This document shows, piece by piece, positions 36,050 through 45,547 of a stretch of 64,000 nt of DNA. Both the position numbers and the translations under genes were made by a program. The first letter of the stretch is position 1. Each line of letters starts with the position of its first letter. The DNA comes from Leeuwenhoekiella sp. MAR_2009_132 (GTDB taxonomy: Bacteria; Bacteroidota; Bacteroidia; Flavobacteriales; Flavobacteriaceae), in the NCBI RefSeq assembly GCF_000687915.1, contig NZ_JHZY01000004.1:1064001-1128000 (forward strand). Direction: 5' to 3'. The notes below the pieces were generated by a model. It was not told the origin of the DNA and did no database searches. It saw only the letters and a list, made by a program, of their open reading frames with translations.

Positions 36050-36829
36050 ATGAAAATAAAACTCACATTCTTTATAGCACTTATATATTCTGTAAGTATG
36101 ACGGCTCAGGATAGTTTTGAAGCTGCCGTTTATCACAGTGCAGAAGACAGTTTACAATACCGTATTCAGTATCCATTAAATTATGATGAGACTAAAGAAT
36201 ATCCATTAATTCTGTTCTTGCACGGTGCAGGAGAGCGTGGGTCAGACAATACATCTCAATTAACACACGGCGCAAAAGTGTTTGCAACTACCGGTAATCG
36301 CAATGCGTTTCCGGCAATTGTAATTTTTCCGCAGTGCCCTGCAAATTCGTATTGGGCAAATGTAGATGTAGACCGTAGCACCTATCCTATTGGCATCACC
36401 TTTCACCCCGAAAAAAAGCCAACACCGCATCTTAAGATGGCAGTAGAATTAGTGGATTCTTTCATTAAAAAAGGTAAAGTAGATACCTCTAGAGTTTATG
36501 TTGCCGGCCTTTCGATGGGTGGTATGGGTACGTATGAAATCGTACAACGCAACCCAAAAATGTTTGCTGCAGCAATCGCAATTTGTGGTGCAGGAAGTAC
36601 AAGCGAAGTAAATAATTATGCTACTCAAACTCCATTTTGGGTAATTCATGGTGCAGAAGATAATGTGGTAAACCCTGTGTATTCATTGCAAATGGCGCAG
36701 GCACTACTTGAAGCCGGTGCAAAACCCCGAGTAACGGTTTATGAACACGCTAATCACAACAGTTGGGATTCGGCATTTGCTGAACCCGATTTTTTACAAT
36801 GGCTTTTTAGTCACACTAAACAAAACTAA
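36050..36829 (+). CDS. Secreted alpha/beta-hydrolase esterase (phospholipase/carboxylesterase-like)
   Basis: 259 residues from the ATG at 36050; a longer frame from 35939 runs inside the previous gene and lacks a signal peptide. Signal peptide ends near SMTAQ. The oxyanion motif is FLHGAGERG (58-63), the nucleophile GLSMGG (S155), and the acid and histidine are in VIHGAEDNVV and EHANHNSW. This is a CE1/peptidase-like esterase fold common in Bacteroidota glycan loci. It may remove acyl groups (acetyl or succinyl) from the glucan before or after import; this is inference from context. Confidence 0.75.
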   Translation: MKIKLTFFIALIYSVSMTAQDSFEAAVYHSAEDSLQYRIQYPLNYDETKEYPLILFLHGAGERGSDNTSQLTHGAKVFATTGNRNAFPAIVIFPQCPANSYWANVDVDRSTYPIGITFHPEKKPTPHLKMAVELVDSFIKKGKVDTSRVYVAGLSMGGMGTYEIVQRNPKMFAAAIAICGAGSTSEVNNYATQTPFWVIHGAEDNVVNPVYSLQMAQALLEAGAKPRVTVYEHANHNSWDSAFAEPDFLQWLFSHTKQN

Positions 36830-36851
36830 AAATACACGTGCAATAAGAATT

Positions 36852-39128
36852 ATGAAAAATACACTCCCTAAATTACTACTCATTATAGCAATCGCAAGCT
36901 TCGGTACTGCATTCTCCCAAAATCAGCAACGCATTCCTGAAGTAGAAGAATTGCTAAAAAAAATGACGCTTGAAGAAAAAATAGGTCAACTTAACTTATT
37001 AACTCCGGGTGGCGGGGTTGCTACCGGTTCGGTGGTAAGTAAAAATGTTGAAGAAAAAATTAAAGCCGGAAACGTAGGTGGTTTATTCGGCGTTTCAGGA
37101 CCTGACAAAATAAGACAGGCGCAGGAAATCGCCGTAAAGAAAACCCGTTTGGGAATTCCGCTTTTAATAGGTTCAGACATCATACATGGTTATAAAACTA
37201 CATTTCCTATTCCGTTAGGATTATCCAGTAGCTGGGATTTAGAATTGATTGAAAAAACAGCTCAGGTTGCTGCTAAAGAAGCAACAGCAGACGGTATCAA
37301 CTGGAATTTCTCTCCTATGGTAGATGTATCGCGTGATCCACGCTGGGGACGTATTTCTGAAGGAGCCGGTGAAGACCCGTATTTAGGATCTCAAATTGCA
37401 AAGGCAATGGTTCATGGGTACCAGCAAACCGATTTATCTGACGAAGCTACAATGATTTCTACTGTAAAACATTTTGCGTTGTATGGCGCTTCAGAAGCGG
37501 GTCGCGAGTACAACACTACCGATATGAGTAGAGTACGTATGTATAATGAATATTTACCTCCTTACAAAGCTGCTTTAGACGCAGGTGCAGAGAGTGTAAT
37601 GAGTTCGTTTAACGATGTTGACGGTGTTCCTGCAAGTGGTAACAAATGGCTATTAACTACACTATTGAGAGAACAATGGGGTTTTGATGGTTTTGTAGTT
37701 TCAGATTATACTTCAGTAAATGAGATGGTGGCTCACGGTATGGGCGATTTGCAGGCAGTTTCTGCACTTTCAATAAATGCAGGCCTTGATATGGATATGG
37801 TGGGTGAAGGTTTCCTTACTACTCTAAAAAAATCTGTTGATGAAGGTAACGTTTCCGAAGAAACAATCACACAAGCATGTCGTCGTATTCTGGTTGCTAA
37901 ATATAAATTGGGACTGTTTAAAGACCCCTATAAATACTCAGACAGCAAGCGACCTAAACGTGATATACTAACTGCTGAAAACAGGCAATTAGCCAGAGAA
38001 GCTGCTAGAAAGTCGTTTGTTTTGTTAAAGAATGAAAACAACATACTTCCGTTAGCAAAAAATGCAAACATTGCGTTGATAGGTCCTTTAGCTGATAATA
38101 AAAATAACATGTTGGGAACATGGGCGCCTACTGGTGACCCACAACTATCTATTCCTGTTTTACCTGGATTGAAAAATGTAGCCCCAAATGCTAAAATCAC
38201 CTATGCAAAAGGAGCAAATATTTCTAATGATTCCGCTTTTGCGAAAAAAGTAAATGTGTTCGGCCCGCGAATCGATATTTCAGAACAAACTCCCGATAGC
38301 CTTTTAGAAGAAGCTTTAGCAGCAGCTAAAACAGCAGATATTATTGTTGCTGTTGTAGGTGAAGCGACAGAAATGAGCGGGGAAGCAGCGAGCAGAACAG
38401 ACATTACAATACCTGAAAGTCAAAAAGTATTAATACGTGCTCTCGCAGAAACAGGCAAGCCTCTGGTTCTTGTTTTGATGAGTGGTCGTCCACTGGTTAT
38501 TGAAGAAGAATTGGCTTTACCGGTAAGTATTTTACAGGTATGGCATCCCGGTATTGAAGCCGGTAATGCTATTGCAGATGCGCTTTTTGGAGACTACAAT
38601 CCATCTGGAAAGTTAACCGCTACCTGGCCTCGTAATGTAGGGCAAATCCCTATTTACCACAGTGAGAAAAATACCGGTCGCCCGGCTCCTACTGCAGCCT
38701 TTGAGAAGTTTAAATCTCAATATTTAGATGTACCTAATGCTCCTTTATTGCCTTTTGGTTTTGGTTTGAGCTATACTAGTTTTGCCTATAAAAACATTAC
38801 TATTAATAAGAAAGAAGTAGCACAGGGCGAACCTGTAGTAATACAGGTAGATGTTACAAACACGGGCGATTATGACGGTACAGAAATCGTACAGGTTTAT
38901 CTTCACGATGTAGTACGTACTCTCGCTCCACCTAAGCGAACACTTAAAGGGTTTAAAAATGTATTTTTAAAGAAAGGTGAAACAAAAACGGTAACCTTAA
39001 CTTTAGAAGCAGATGATCTTAAATTCTATAACGGCTCGCTTGATTTTGTTGCAGAAGCCGGGGAATTTGAAATTTTTGTAGGCGGCGACAGCAATGCTTC
39101 ATTAAAAGAAACGTTTACGTTAAACTAA
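36852..39128 (+). CDS. GH3 beta-glucosidase
   Basis: 758 residues from the ATG at 36852, which begins a clean signal peptide; an in-frame start at 36741 would lie in the previous gene. GH3 N-terminal TIM barrel with KHF (206-208) and the nucleophile in FVVSDY (D285), a second alpha/beta sandwich domain, and a C-terminal fibronectin-III-like domain (about 660-758, VTNTGDYDGTEIVQVYL). All domains are complete. Expected to release glucose from oligosaccharides imported by SusCD. Some GH3 enzymes in GH144 loci are specific for sophoro-oligosaccharides, which would fit here. Confidence 0.9.
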   Translation: MKNTLPKLLLIIAIASFGTAFSQNQQRIPEVEELLKKMTLEEKIGQLNLLTPGGGVATGSVVSKNVEEKIKAGNVGGLFGVSGPDKIRQAQEIAVKKTRLGIPLLIGSDIIHGYKTTFPIPLGLSSSWDLELIEKTAQVAAKEATADGINWNFSPMVDVSRDPRWGRISEGAGEDPYLGSQIAKAMVHGYQQTDLSDEATMISTVKHFALYGASEAGREYNTTDMSRVRMYNEYLPPYKAALDAGAESVMSSFNDVDGVPASGNKWLLTTLLREQWGFDGFVVSDYTSVNEMVAHGMGDLQAVSALSINAGLDMDMVGEGFLTTLKKSVDEGNVSEETITQACRRILVAKYKLGLFKDPYKYSDSKRPKRDILTAENRQLAREAARKSFVLLKNENNILPLAKNANIALIGPLADNKNNMLGTWAPTGDPQLSIPVLPGLKNVAPNAKITYAKGANISNDSAFAKKVNVFGPRIDISEQTPDSLLEEALAAAKTADIIVAVVGEATEMSGEAASRTDITIPESQKVLIRALAETGKPLVLVLMSGRPLVIEEELALPVSILQVWHPGIEAGNAIADALFGDYNPSGKLTATWPRNVGQIPIYHSEKNTGRPAPTAAFEKFKSQYLDVPNAPLLPFGFGLSYTSFAYKNITINKKEVAQGEPVVIQVDVTNTGDYDGTEIVQVYLHDVVRTLAPPKRTLKGFKNVFLKKGETKTVTLTLEADDLKFYNGSLDFVAEAGEFEIFVGGDSNASLKETFTLN

Positions 39129-39140
39129 AATTACAATTAG

Positions 39141-40046
39141 ATGAAACGCCAGATCAGTATTCTTTTTTTATTCCTGGTTACAGGAATACTTACACAAGCA
39201 CAAGAACAATATGTAGGTCAGATATATGCTGATCTGGTTAAATCTACACATACCTATTCTGATTCATTAAAATTAGATTTTTATACTGCTAAGGAGAATG
39301 AGAAAGATGCAGCCAGACCCTTAATTGTTTTAGTTCACGGTGGTGGTTTTTCTGGTGGCCAACGTGACAATCCTTTAGAAGTTAAATTTGCTCAAACAAT
39401 GGCTGCAAAAGGCTATGCAGTAGCTTCTATAAGTTATACGCTTACGCGAAAAGGCAAAGCAACAGGTTTTGGTTGTGCGTGTCCCGCTTCAGAAAAAATG
39501 GAAACTTTTAAACAAACGACTGCAGATATTTTAAAAGCTATTTCATATCTAAAAAATACTACTGAATTCAGTTTTGATACTCAAAAAATAATCCTTGCAG
39601 GTAGCAGCGCTGGTGCTGAAGGTATTTTAAATACCGCCTATATGGCAAACCATCCTGAATTTAAAAGTCTTGGAGACTTCGCCAGGATAGCTGCGGTTGT
39701 GTCTCTTGCCGGAGCTGTGGTTGATGCACGATATATTACAAAATACAATGCTGTTCCCGGAATATTCATTCACGGAGACGCAGATAACTTAGTCCCGTAT
39801 AACAGTCAACCCCACCATTTTTGCAGCGCAGAAACCCCGGGATTTTTACCTTTAGATGGTGATGCTTTTATCGCAGAACGTCTTAAAAATCTAGATGCTT
39901 CCTACAGTCTACTCACGGCAGAAGGCGGAAATCATGACTGGGCAAATCTGGGTTATGCTTTTACAAATGAAATTGCACAGTTTTTAAATGATGTAATTAT
40001 TAAAGGCGAAAAGATTCAGAATACAGAAGTTATTACCCAAAAATAA
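39141..40046 (+). CDS. Secreted alpha/beta hydrolase, acetylesterase-like
   Basis: 301 residues with a signal peptide ending near LTQAQ. Oxyanion hole HGGGFSGG (67-74), nucleophile GSSAG (S156), aspartate in HGDADNLVPY and histidine in GGNHDW. HGGG plus GxSxG is typical of hormone-sensitive-lipase/acetylesterase relatives. Four cysteines, two in GCACP, may form disulfides, fitting an extracytoplasmic enzyme. Twelve bases after the GH3 gene, it is probably in the same operon. A second esterase in the locus suggests a heavily substituted substrate. Confidence 0.75.
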   Translation: MKRQISILFLFLVTGILTQAQEQYVGQIYADLVKSTHTYSDSLKLDFYTAKENEKDAARPLIVLVHGGGFSGGQRDNPLEVKFAQTMAAKGYAVASISYTLTRKGKATGFGCACPASEKMETFKQTTADILKAISYLKNTTEFSFDTQKIILAGSSAGAEGILNTAYMANHPEFKSLGDFARIAAVVSLAGAVVDARYITKYNAVPGIFIHGDADNLVPYNSQPHHFCSAETPGFLPLDGDAFIAERLKNLDASYSLLTAEGGNHDWANLGYAFTNEIAQFLNDVIIKGEKIQNTEVITQK

Positions 40047-40132
40047 ACACGTGGATCGTTAACGCAGGGATCACCAAACTGAAATAAGTGAACTAGATAT
40101 TTATATCTTTCAACCTTTATTAAATCTTTAAA

Positions 40133-40972
40133 ATGAAAAACTGTCTTACTCCATTAATTCTTCTTTTGTGCCTCACCGCATTAAATGCTCAGGAAATTAG
40201 TTTAATGACCTATAACATTAGATTGAGCACAGAATCTGATGGCGATGATGCCTGGAGTCAGCGTAAAGAGTTTTTAACTAGTCAGGTGTTATTTTATGCC
40301 CCAGACGTAATGGGCGTTCAAGAAGCTTTGCCTGAGCAGATGGATTATTTAAATCATAATCTTACAGGATACAAGCATATAGGTGTGGGGCGTGAAGGAG
40401 AGAATCAAGGCGAATTTTCAGCACTGTTTTACAATGCTGGTAAATTAGAAGTTCTTAAAAGCGATACGTTCTGGCTTTCTGAAACTCCCGAAAAAATCTC
40501 AACCGGCTGGGATGCTGCACTGCCACGTATTTGCACCTATGCTTTATTTAAAGACAAAACTACTCAGGAAGAATTTTATGTATTTAATACGCATTTTGAC
40601 CACGTAGGTGTTGAAGCTCGCAAAGAAGCAGCTGCATTAATTCTGCAAAAAATGACCGAATTAAATACCGAAAATGCAGCGGTTTTTCTAACCGGAGATC
40701 TAAATCTCGAACCAGATAGTGATCCTATCGCGGTTTTAAAAACCAAATTATTTGACACAAATGAACTTGCTCCCAGAGGAGCTTTTGGACCATCAGGTAC
40801 ATTTAATGGTTTTAAATTTGATGAGCCGGTTACCCGACGTATAGATTATATTTTTCAGGGAAAAAGCAATACGTCTCAGGTTCTAAAGCACGCTGTTTTA
40901 AGCGATTCTAAAGATTTGCATTATGCCTCAGATCATTTACCGGTTTACGTATTGATCAAATTGCAATCTTAA
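40133..40972 (+). CDS. Secreted endonuclease/exonuclease/phosphatase-fold hydrolase
   Basis: 279 residues; signal peptide ending near ALNAQ. EEP-fold blocks are all present: MTYNIR (Asn), GVQEALPEQ (Glu), FNTHFDHVG (His), GDLNLEP (Asp/Asn) and YASDHLPV (Asp-His). The fold includes nucleases, sphingomyelinases and inositol-phosphate phosphatases; secreted versions without DNA-binding parts are frequent in glycan loci and are thought to cleave phosphoesters. Here it could remove phosphoglycerol-type substituents from glucans. It is the last gene of the locus, 86 bases after the esterase, with terminators downstream. Confidence 0.75.
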   Translation: MKNCLTPLILLLCLTALNAQEISLMTYNIRLSTESDGDDAWSQRKEFLTSQVLFYAPDVMGVQEALPEQMDYLNHNLTGYKHIGVGREGENQGEFSALFYNAGKLEVLKSDTFWLSETPEKISTGWDAALPRICTYALFKDKTTQEEFYVFNTHFDHVGVEARKEAAALILQKMTELNTENAAVFLTGDLNLEPDSDPIAVLKTKLFDTNELAPRGAFGPSGTFNGFKFDEPVTRRIDYIFQGKSNTSQVLKHAVLSDSKDLHYASDHLPVYVLIKLQS

Positions 40973-41039
40973 AATTTAGGTTTGTTGATCAAAATTCAAA
41001 AAACTAATACTATTTTTGTTTTCTTACTAAGAAATAACC

Positions 41040-41061
41040 GCAGCTTTGAAGCTGCCTTTTT
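41040..41061 (+). terminator. Intrinsic terminator after the glucan locus
   Basis: GCAGCTTTGAAGCTGC (41040-41055) folds to a 5-7-pair stem and is followed by CTTTTT. It lies about 68 bases after the last gene of the glucan locus and would end its transcript. Confidence 0.6.
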
Positions 41062-41078
41062 ATAACGATGTTGTGTTG

Positions 41079-41117
41079 TTTCCAAAGAGATTTGGAAACT
41101 GGTTTTGTAGTGAAACC
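41079..41117 (+). other. Two further hairpins in the intergenic string
   Basis: TTTCCAAA-GAGA-TTTGGAAA (41079-41098) is a perfect 8-pair stem with a tetraloop. GGTTT with AAACC (41101-41117) is a second small stem. Neither has a T-tract. Between two terminator-like hairpins they suggest a short structured transcript or tandem termination signals. Confidence 0.35.
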
Positions 41118-41123
41118 TTTGAG

Positions 41124-41156
41124 AAGCTTTACCTTAAACGGTGAGGCTTTTTTGTT
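41124..41156 (+). terminator. Second intrinsic terminator-like hairpin
   Basis: AAGCTTTACC (41124-41133) pairs with GGTGAGGCTT (41140-41149) in a 10-pair stem with two G-U pairs and a six-base loop, followed by TTTTTTG TTTT. It lies 90 bases upstream of the S9 peptidase start. Confidence 0.55.
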
Positions 41157-41246
41157 TTAACTCGTGGCTATCCCTAAAAAAACAACCCCCACTTTTCAAA
41201 CAATTCTGTAACTTTCAGGCTGTTCTCTAATTTTCAAGAATATTCT

Positions 41247-43622
41247 ATGTTTAAATCCTATTTAGGCATCCTTCTGGTTGCCCTTATGTGCTTCAGCAAT
41301 CTTACTGTTTCTGCTCAAACCAGCGCTCTTTCCGTAGAAAAAATAATGAAAGATCCTAAATGGATGGGTAACTTTCCTGAAAATGTACAGTGGGGAACGC
41401 AAAGCAACACCATCTATTTTAATTACAACCCTGACGGGAATACAAGCGATAGTCTCTATAAAATAGAAGTTAACAAACTTGATAATATTCAAAAAGTGTC
41501 GCTCGCTGAGCGCAAAGCGATGATTAGCTCGTATGGCAGTTTTAATAGTTCAAAAACTAAAAAACTATATACTAAAGACAATGCCCTCTACCTCTATGAT
41601 GTAGCGAAAAATGAATCTAGTTTAATAGTAAATCTGGGGGCACGATTGGGCGATGCTACTTTTCTTTCAGATGAAAATAAAATCGCTTTTACGTTTGAAA
41701 ACAATGCGTATGTTTTTAATACTGCAAAAGGAAGTCTAGAAAAACTTACCAATTTTAAAGAAGGAAAAGCTACAGACGATAAGGATAAAAAGTTATCTGA
41801 TAAAAATAAATGGTTGAAAGAAGAAAACCTAGGCCTGTTGCAGATCGTAAGAGAGCGCGAAGAACAGGACTCTCTTTCTAAAGCCTACCGCGAGATGACA
41901 GCAGACCCAGAACCGTTTGTCTTTTACTCGGGCGAACAATCTATTAACACTTTACAGGTTGCTCCTAACGCAAATTTTGTAACTATTGTATTGACAAAGC
42001 GCGATCGTGGAGAAAGCACTAATGTACCTAATTATGTAGATGCGTCAGGTTATACCGAAGATTTACGTGCACGCAGCAAAGTAGGCGATGATAAAACCGA
42101 AGCTTCTTTAGCTATTTACAACCGTAAAAAAGATACGGTATATAGTGTAGACCCTTCAAAATTAACGGGAATTACAGATTTACCTGATTATGTTTCTGAT
42201 TACCCGGATAAAGAGTGGGAGGCTAAAGAACGTGAAGTTATTGTATCGCAAGCTATCTTTTCTAACGACGGCAGCAAAGCCATTGTAAATGTGCGTTCTA
42301 AAGATAATAAAGACCGCTGGATTGCGCTTTTAAACCTTGAAGATGGAAGTCTTAAAACCTTAGATCGCCAGCGTGATGAGGCCTGGATTGCCGGCCCGGG
42401 AATCGGCTGGTCTTTTGGTGGCGGTACTTTAGGCTGGTTGCCAGATAATAAACATATTTATTTTCAGTCTGAAGAAAGTGGGTACTCACACCTGTATCTG
42501 CTAGATGTAAATAGCGGTAAGAAAAAAGCCCTCACACAAGGGAAATATGAGGTTTTTGATCCGTTTTTATCTAACGATAAAAAGTCGTGGTTTTTAACCA
42601 CATCAGAAGTAAATGCGGGTGAGCGTCACTTTTATAAAATGCCGGTGATGGGCGGTACTATGAGGCAGCTTACTACGCTTCCCGGCAACAATGAAGTTGC
42701 ACTATCTCCAGACGAGAAGTATATGGCGATACGTAATTCATATAGTAACAAACCCTGGGAACTCTATTTTAAGAAAACCTCAGCTTCAGAAACCGCTAAG
42801 CAACTTACTAGTGGCCAGTCTGATGCCTTTAAAAGTTACCCGTGGCGCATACCTGAAAACATACAATTTAAAGCTGCAGATGGTGCTATGGTACCTGCAC
42901 GCCTGTATGTTCCTGAAACTTCAGTAAAAAATGGTGCTGCGGTAGTATTTGTACACGGCGCAGGCTATTTGCAAAATGCACATAAGTGGTGGTCTAGCTA
43001 CTTTAGAGAATACATGTTTAATAATATGTTAACCGACCTGGGGTATACCGTTATCGATATTGATTACCGTGCCAGTTCCGGTTATGGTCGCGATTGGAGA
43101 ACAGGAATTTATCGCCATATGGGCGGAAAAGATCTTTCTGACCAGGTAGATGGTGTACAATACCTCATCAAAAATTACGGTATAAATCCTGAAAAAATAG
43201 GTATTTACGGCGGAAGCTATGGTGGTTTTATAACATTAATGGCACTTTTTAACGAGCCGGATACATTTAAAGCCGGTGCTGCTTTGCGCTCTGTTACAGA
43301 CTGGGCACATTACAATCATGGCTATACAGCAAATATTTTAAACGAACCTACTCAAGACCCAATAGCCTATAAGCGCTCTTCTCCTATTTATTTCGCCGAA
43401 GGCTTACAGGGAGATTTACTAATAGAGCATGGTATGGTAGATACTAACGTTCATTTTCAGGATGTGGTGCGGTTAACACAACGCTTAATCGAGCTGGAAA
43501 AAGACAACTGGGAACTAGCAGTTTACCCGGTAGAAAGTCACGGTTTTATAGAACCCAGCAGCTGGACAGATGAGTATAAACGTATTCTAAAGTTGTTTAA
43601 TAAAAGTTTACTTGGAAAGTAA
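41247..43622 (+). CDS. S9 family prolyl-oligopeptidase/dipeptidyl-peptidase IV-like
   Basis: 791 residues with a signal peptide (cleavage near TVSAQ). Residues about 30-540 form a beta-propeller and the C-terminus an alpha/beta hydrolase. The triad is S657 in YGGSYGGF, D732 in HGMVDTNV and H765 in VESHGF. The family cleaves short peptides, often after proline; in Bacteroidota these periplasmic enzymes recycle peptides. The gene stands alone behind a string of hairpins and is convergent with the DUF1206 gene. Exact specificity is not shown by the sequence. Confidence 0.88.
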   Translation: MFKSYLGILLVALMCFSNLTVSAQTSALSVEKIMKDPKWMGNFPENVQWGTQSNTIYFNYNPDGNTSDSLYKIEVNKLDNIQKVSLAERKAMISSYGSFNSSKTKKLYTKDNALYLYDVAKNESSLIVNLGARLGDATFLSDENKIAFTFENNAYVFNTAKGSLEKLTNFKEGKATDDKDKKLSDKNKWLKEENLGLLQIVREREEQDSLSKAYREMTADPEPFVFYSGEQSINTLQVAPNANFVTIVLTKRDRGESTNVPNYVDASGYTEDLRARSKVGDDKTEASLAIYNRKKDTVYSVDPSKLTGITDLPDYVSDYPDKEWEAKEREVIVSQAIFSNDGSKAIVNVRSKDNKDRWIALLNLEDGSLKTLDRQRDEAWIAGPGIGWSFGGGTLGWLPDNKHIYFQSEESGYSHLYLLDVNSGKKKALTQGKYEVFDPFLSNDKKSWFLTTSEVNAGERHFYKMPVMGGTMRQLTTLPGNNEVALSPDEKYMAIRNSYSNKPWELYFKKTSASETAKQLTSGQSDAFKSYPWRIPENIQFKAADGAMVPARLYVPETSVKNGAAVVFVHGAGYLQNAHKWWSSYFREYMFNNMLTDLGYTVIDIDYRASSGYGRDWRTGIYRHMGGKDLSDQVDGVQYLIKNYGINPEKIGIYGGSYGGFITLMALFNEPDTFKAGAALRSVTDWAHYNHGYTANILNEPTQDPIAYKRSSPIYFAEGLQGDLLIEHGMVDTNVHFQDVVRLTQRLIELEKDNWELAVYPVESHGFIEPSSWTDEYKRILKLFNKSLLGK

Positions 43623-43659
43623 ATTAAGAGAATTAAAAGAATACCGCATTTTAAATAGA

Positions 43660-44439
43660 TTACATATCAATTTTACGGTAGCGCACCTCAACAAATACAT
43701 ACATGGAATAAACGATAAAGCCTATGGCGATTAACCCTAAAATAAGGTCGCCAAAGGCATATTGCATAAATGAAAATGCAGCTTCTTTATTTGCGCTCGT
43801 AATATCGCGGGTGGTATATGCTGAGTCCAGTAAAAGTAATGCAGCTATACTTACTGTAAAACCGCGAGAGGCATACCCTATAGTACCAAAACTCATCACC
43901 GCTCTTTGAAGTTTAGGGCGTATGGCATCTATATTTATAGTCTTTTTAAAAATACCCGAAAAAGCGATATAAAACTCATTTAAAGCACCTCCCATCATCC
44001 CTAAAGCCGCTCCTACAACACAAATTCTACCAAAATCTGTATGAATAAACTTTTGAAAATCTGTGGTTGTTAAATAGCTTGATCCATCTGGGTTGAATAC
44101 CACTTGCAACGCGCTGACAGCTAAAAACGCATAAACTAGACCACCAAAACAAAATCCGATACGCTGGCCTAAACCTATAATACTCGTACCATAGCCCTCA
44201 TTATCAACAATAGTTTCATAAACCCGCCAGAAAACATACCCAAAAAGGGCTACTGCCCACAATATAAGCAAGGCGTTTCCAAATTCCTGTTTAGCTAAAA
44301 CATCCATAAGGGTAAAGCTGCCTGCTTTAAAACCGCCCAGGCCAAAAGCTTCCATAGCGGTAATAACCCCAATTGATAAAAAGAGAATTGCCTTTGCAAA
44401 AAGCCCCGAACGGGCATAAATATTTTTCTTAGAATTCAA
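43660..44439 (-). CDS. DUF1206 membrane protein
   Basis: 259 residues with six hydrophobic segments arranged as three repeated two-helix units. Each begins with a similar amphipathic stretch: YARSGLFAKAILFLSIGV, LGQRIGFCFGGLVYAFLAV and FGTIGYASRGFTVSIAALL. This triplicated layout is diagnostic of DUF1206, whose function is unknown. It is convergent with the S9 peptidase gene and separated from the PAP2 gene by 109 bases. Confidence 0.82.
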   Translation of the reverse strand: MNSKKNIYARSGLFAKAILFLSIGVITAMEAFGLGGFKAGSFTLMDVLAKQEFGNALLILWAVALFGYVFWRVYETIVDNEGYGTSIIGLGQRIGFCFGGLVYAFLAVSALQVVFNPDGSSYLTTTDFQKFIHTDFGRICVVGAALGMMGGALNEFYIAFSGIFKKTINIDAIRPKLQRAVMSFGTIGYASRGFTVSIAALLLLDSAYTTRDITSANKEAAFSFMQYAFGDLILGLIAIGFIVYSMYVFVEVRYRKIDM

Positions 44440-44548
44440 AAAGTTGGGTAAACAATTAAACAGGTTGAAAATAATGTGTTTTACTGCATTAAGGTAAAGC
44501 GTAAAATGTACTTAAATAAATTGATTCAATAAAACAAAAGCTTAATTT

Positions 44549-45418
44549 CTAAAATTGAAGTACAACTCCTATTTGATCTCCGCTGAAGGTAAGATTCCAT
44601 TCAAAATTTGATTCTTTAGCAGCAAGATCAGGGTTATATTTTTGCTCATATTTTCTATCAAGATACTTATCTATTGCTTCTACAATAAATGCACTCATTG
44701 CCCAACTTAAAGCTACATCACTTGCCCAATGTGCTTCTTCATAAATTCGGGTTAAACCCGGTATTAAACCAACACCTATGATACCTCCTTTAATCCACTT
44801 ATTGTCAAATTGCTTTGCAATCGAGTACGTTGTCGTAAACGTAAGAACCGCATGGCCGGAAGGAAAAGAACGGTATGAAGAACTACCGCCAAAAGGTTTA
44901 AAATGGTGATTTCCAAAACCGGCTCCCGGTCGCGCTCTACCTACCAGTGATTTACTTATTTGTTGTACAACACCCGCGGCAGTTGCTGAGGCTATCATTA
45001 AAACTCCGGTACGTCTTAATTTCTCATTTTTAGTAAATAAACCCGTGAGGTAAACCGCTCCCGTAATTCCATAATTATTCTGGGGTGCTCCAGAATAATA
45101 GCCAAAATCTAAAAGAAGAGGCGGCACATCATCTTTATGAGAAACGAGTGCTTTGCGTATCTCATCATCTAGTAAAAAAAGACCTGTAGTTCCTGCAGCA
45201 ACACCTCCAAACCTTAGAAAATCATCACCCTGCCAATGCAACGGTCTTGAATACGCAAAACCTACACCCCCTACTACATTACCCATATCATAGGTAAAAT
45301 CATTCCATAATGTATTTTTTTTATCGGTGTTAAAGGCAACAAAAAGGCTATCCTGAGCAAAGGCAGGAGCTACCTTTAGTAGTAAAATAAGTAATAGGGA
45401 AAGCGTAATTTTTGGCAT
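44549..45418 (-). CDS. PAP2-family phosphatase, secreted/periplasmic
   Basis: 289 residues; signal peptide (cleavage near PAFAQ). The three PAP2 phosphatase blocks are complete: KSLVGRARPGAG, FPSGHAVLT and RIYEEAHWASD, which together hold the Lys-Arg-Pro, Ser-Gly-His and Arg-His-Asp residues. Substrates in the family include phosphatidic acid, undecaprenyl pyrophosphate and lipid-A phosphates; which applies is not visible. It is monocistronic in the minus orientation. Confidence 0.85.
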   Translation of the reverse strand: MPKITLSLLLILLLKVAPAFAQDSLFVAFNTDKKNTLWNDFTYDMGNVVGGVGFAYSRPLHWQGDDFLRFGGVAAGTTGLFLLDDEIRKALVSHKDDVPPLLLDFGYYSGAPQNNYGITGAVYLTGLFTKNEKLRRTGVLMIASATAAGVVQQISKSLVGRARPGAGFGNHHFKPFGGSSSYRSFPSGHAVLTFTTTYSIAKQFDNKWIKGGIIGVGLIPGLTRIYEEAHWASDVALSWAMSAFIVEAIDKYLDRKYEQKYNPDLAAKESNFEWNLTFSGDQIGVVLQF

Positions 45419-45547
45419 AGCAGCACTCGTCTTATTTAATAAAATGATTAGGATGAAAGGTTACTTTGAAACTTTCAGCCCATATAGTCTGCTAAATGCT
45501 ATTTAGATTACAATTAATGCCAGGAAAATATAAAATTAAAGCTGTGA

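Noticed and set aside
36741..36851. Upstream extension of the GH3 gene
   Set aside because: It overlaps the esterase gene and buries the signal peptide; the ATG at 36852 is better.
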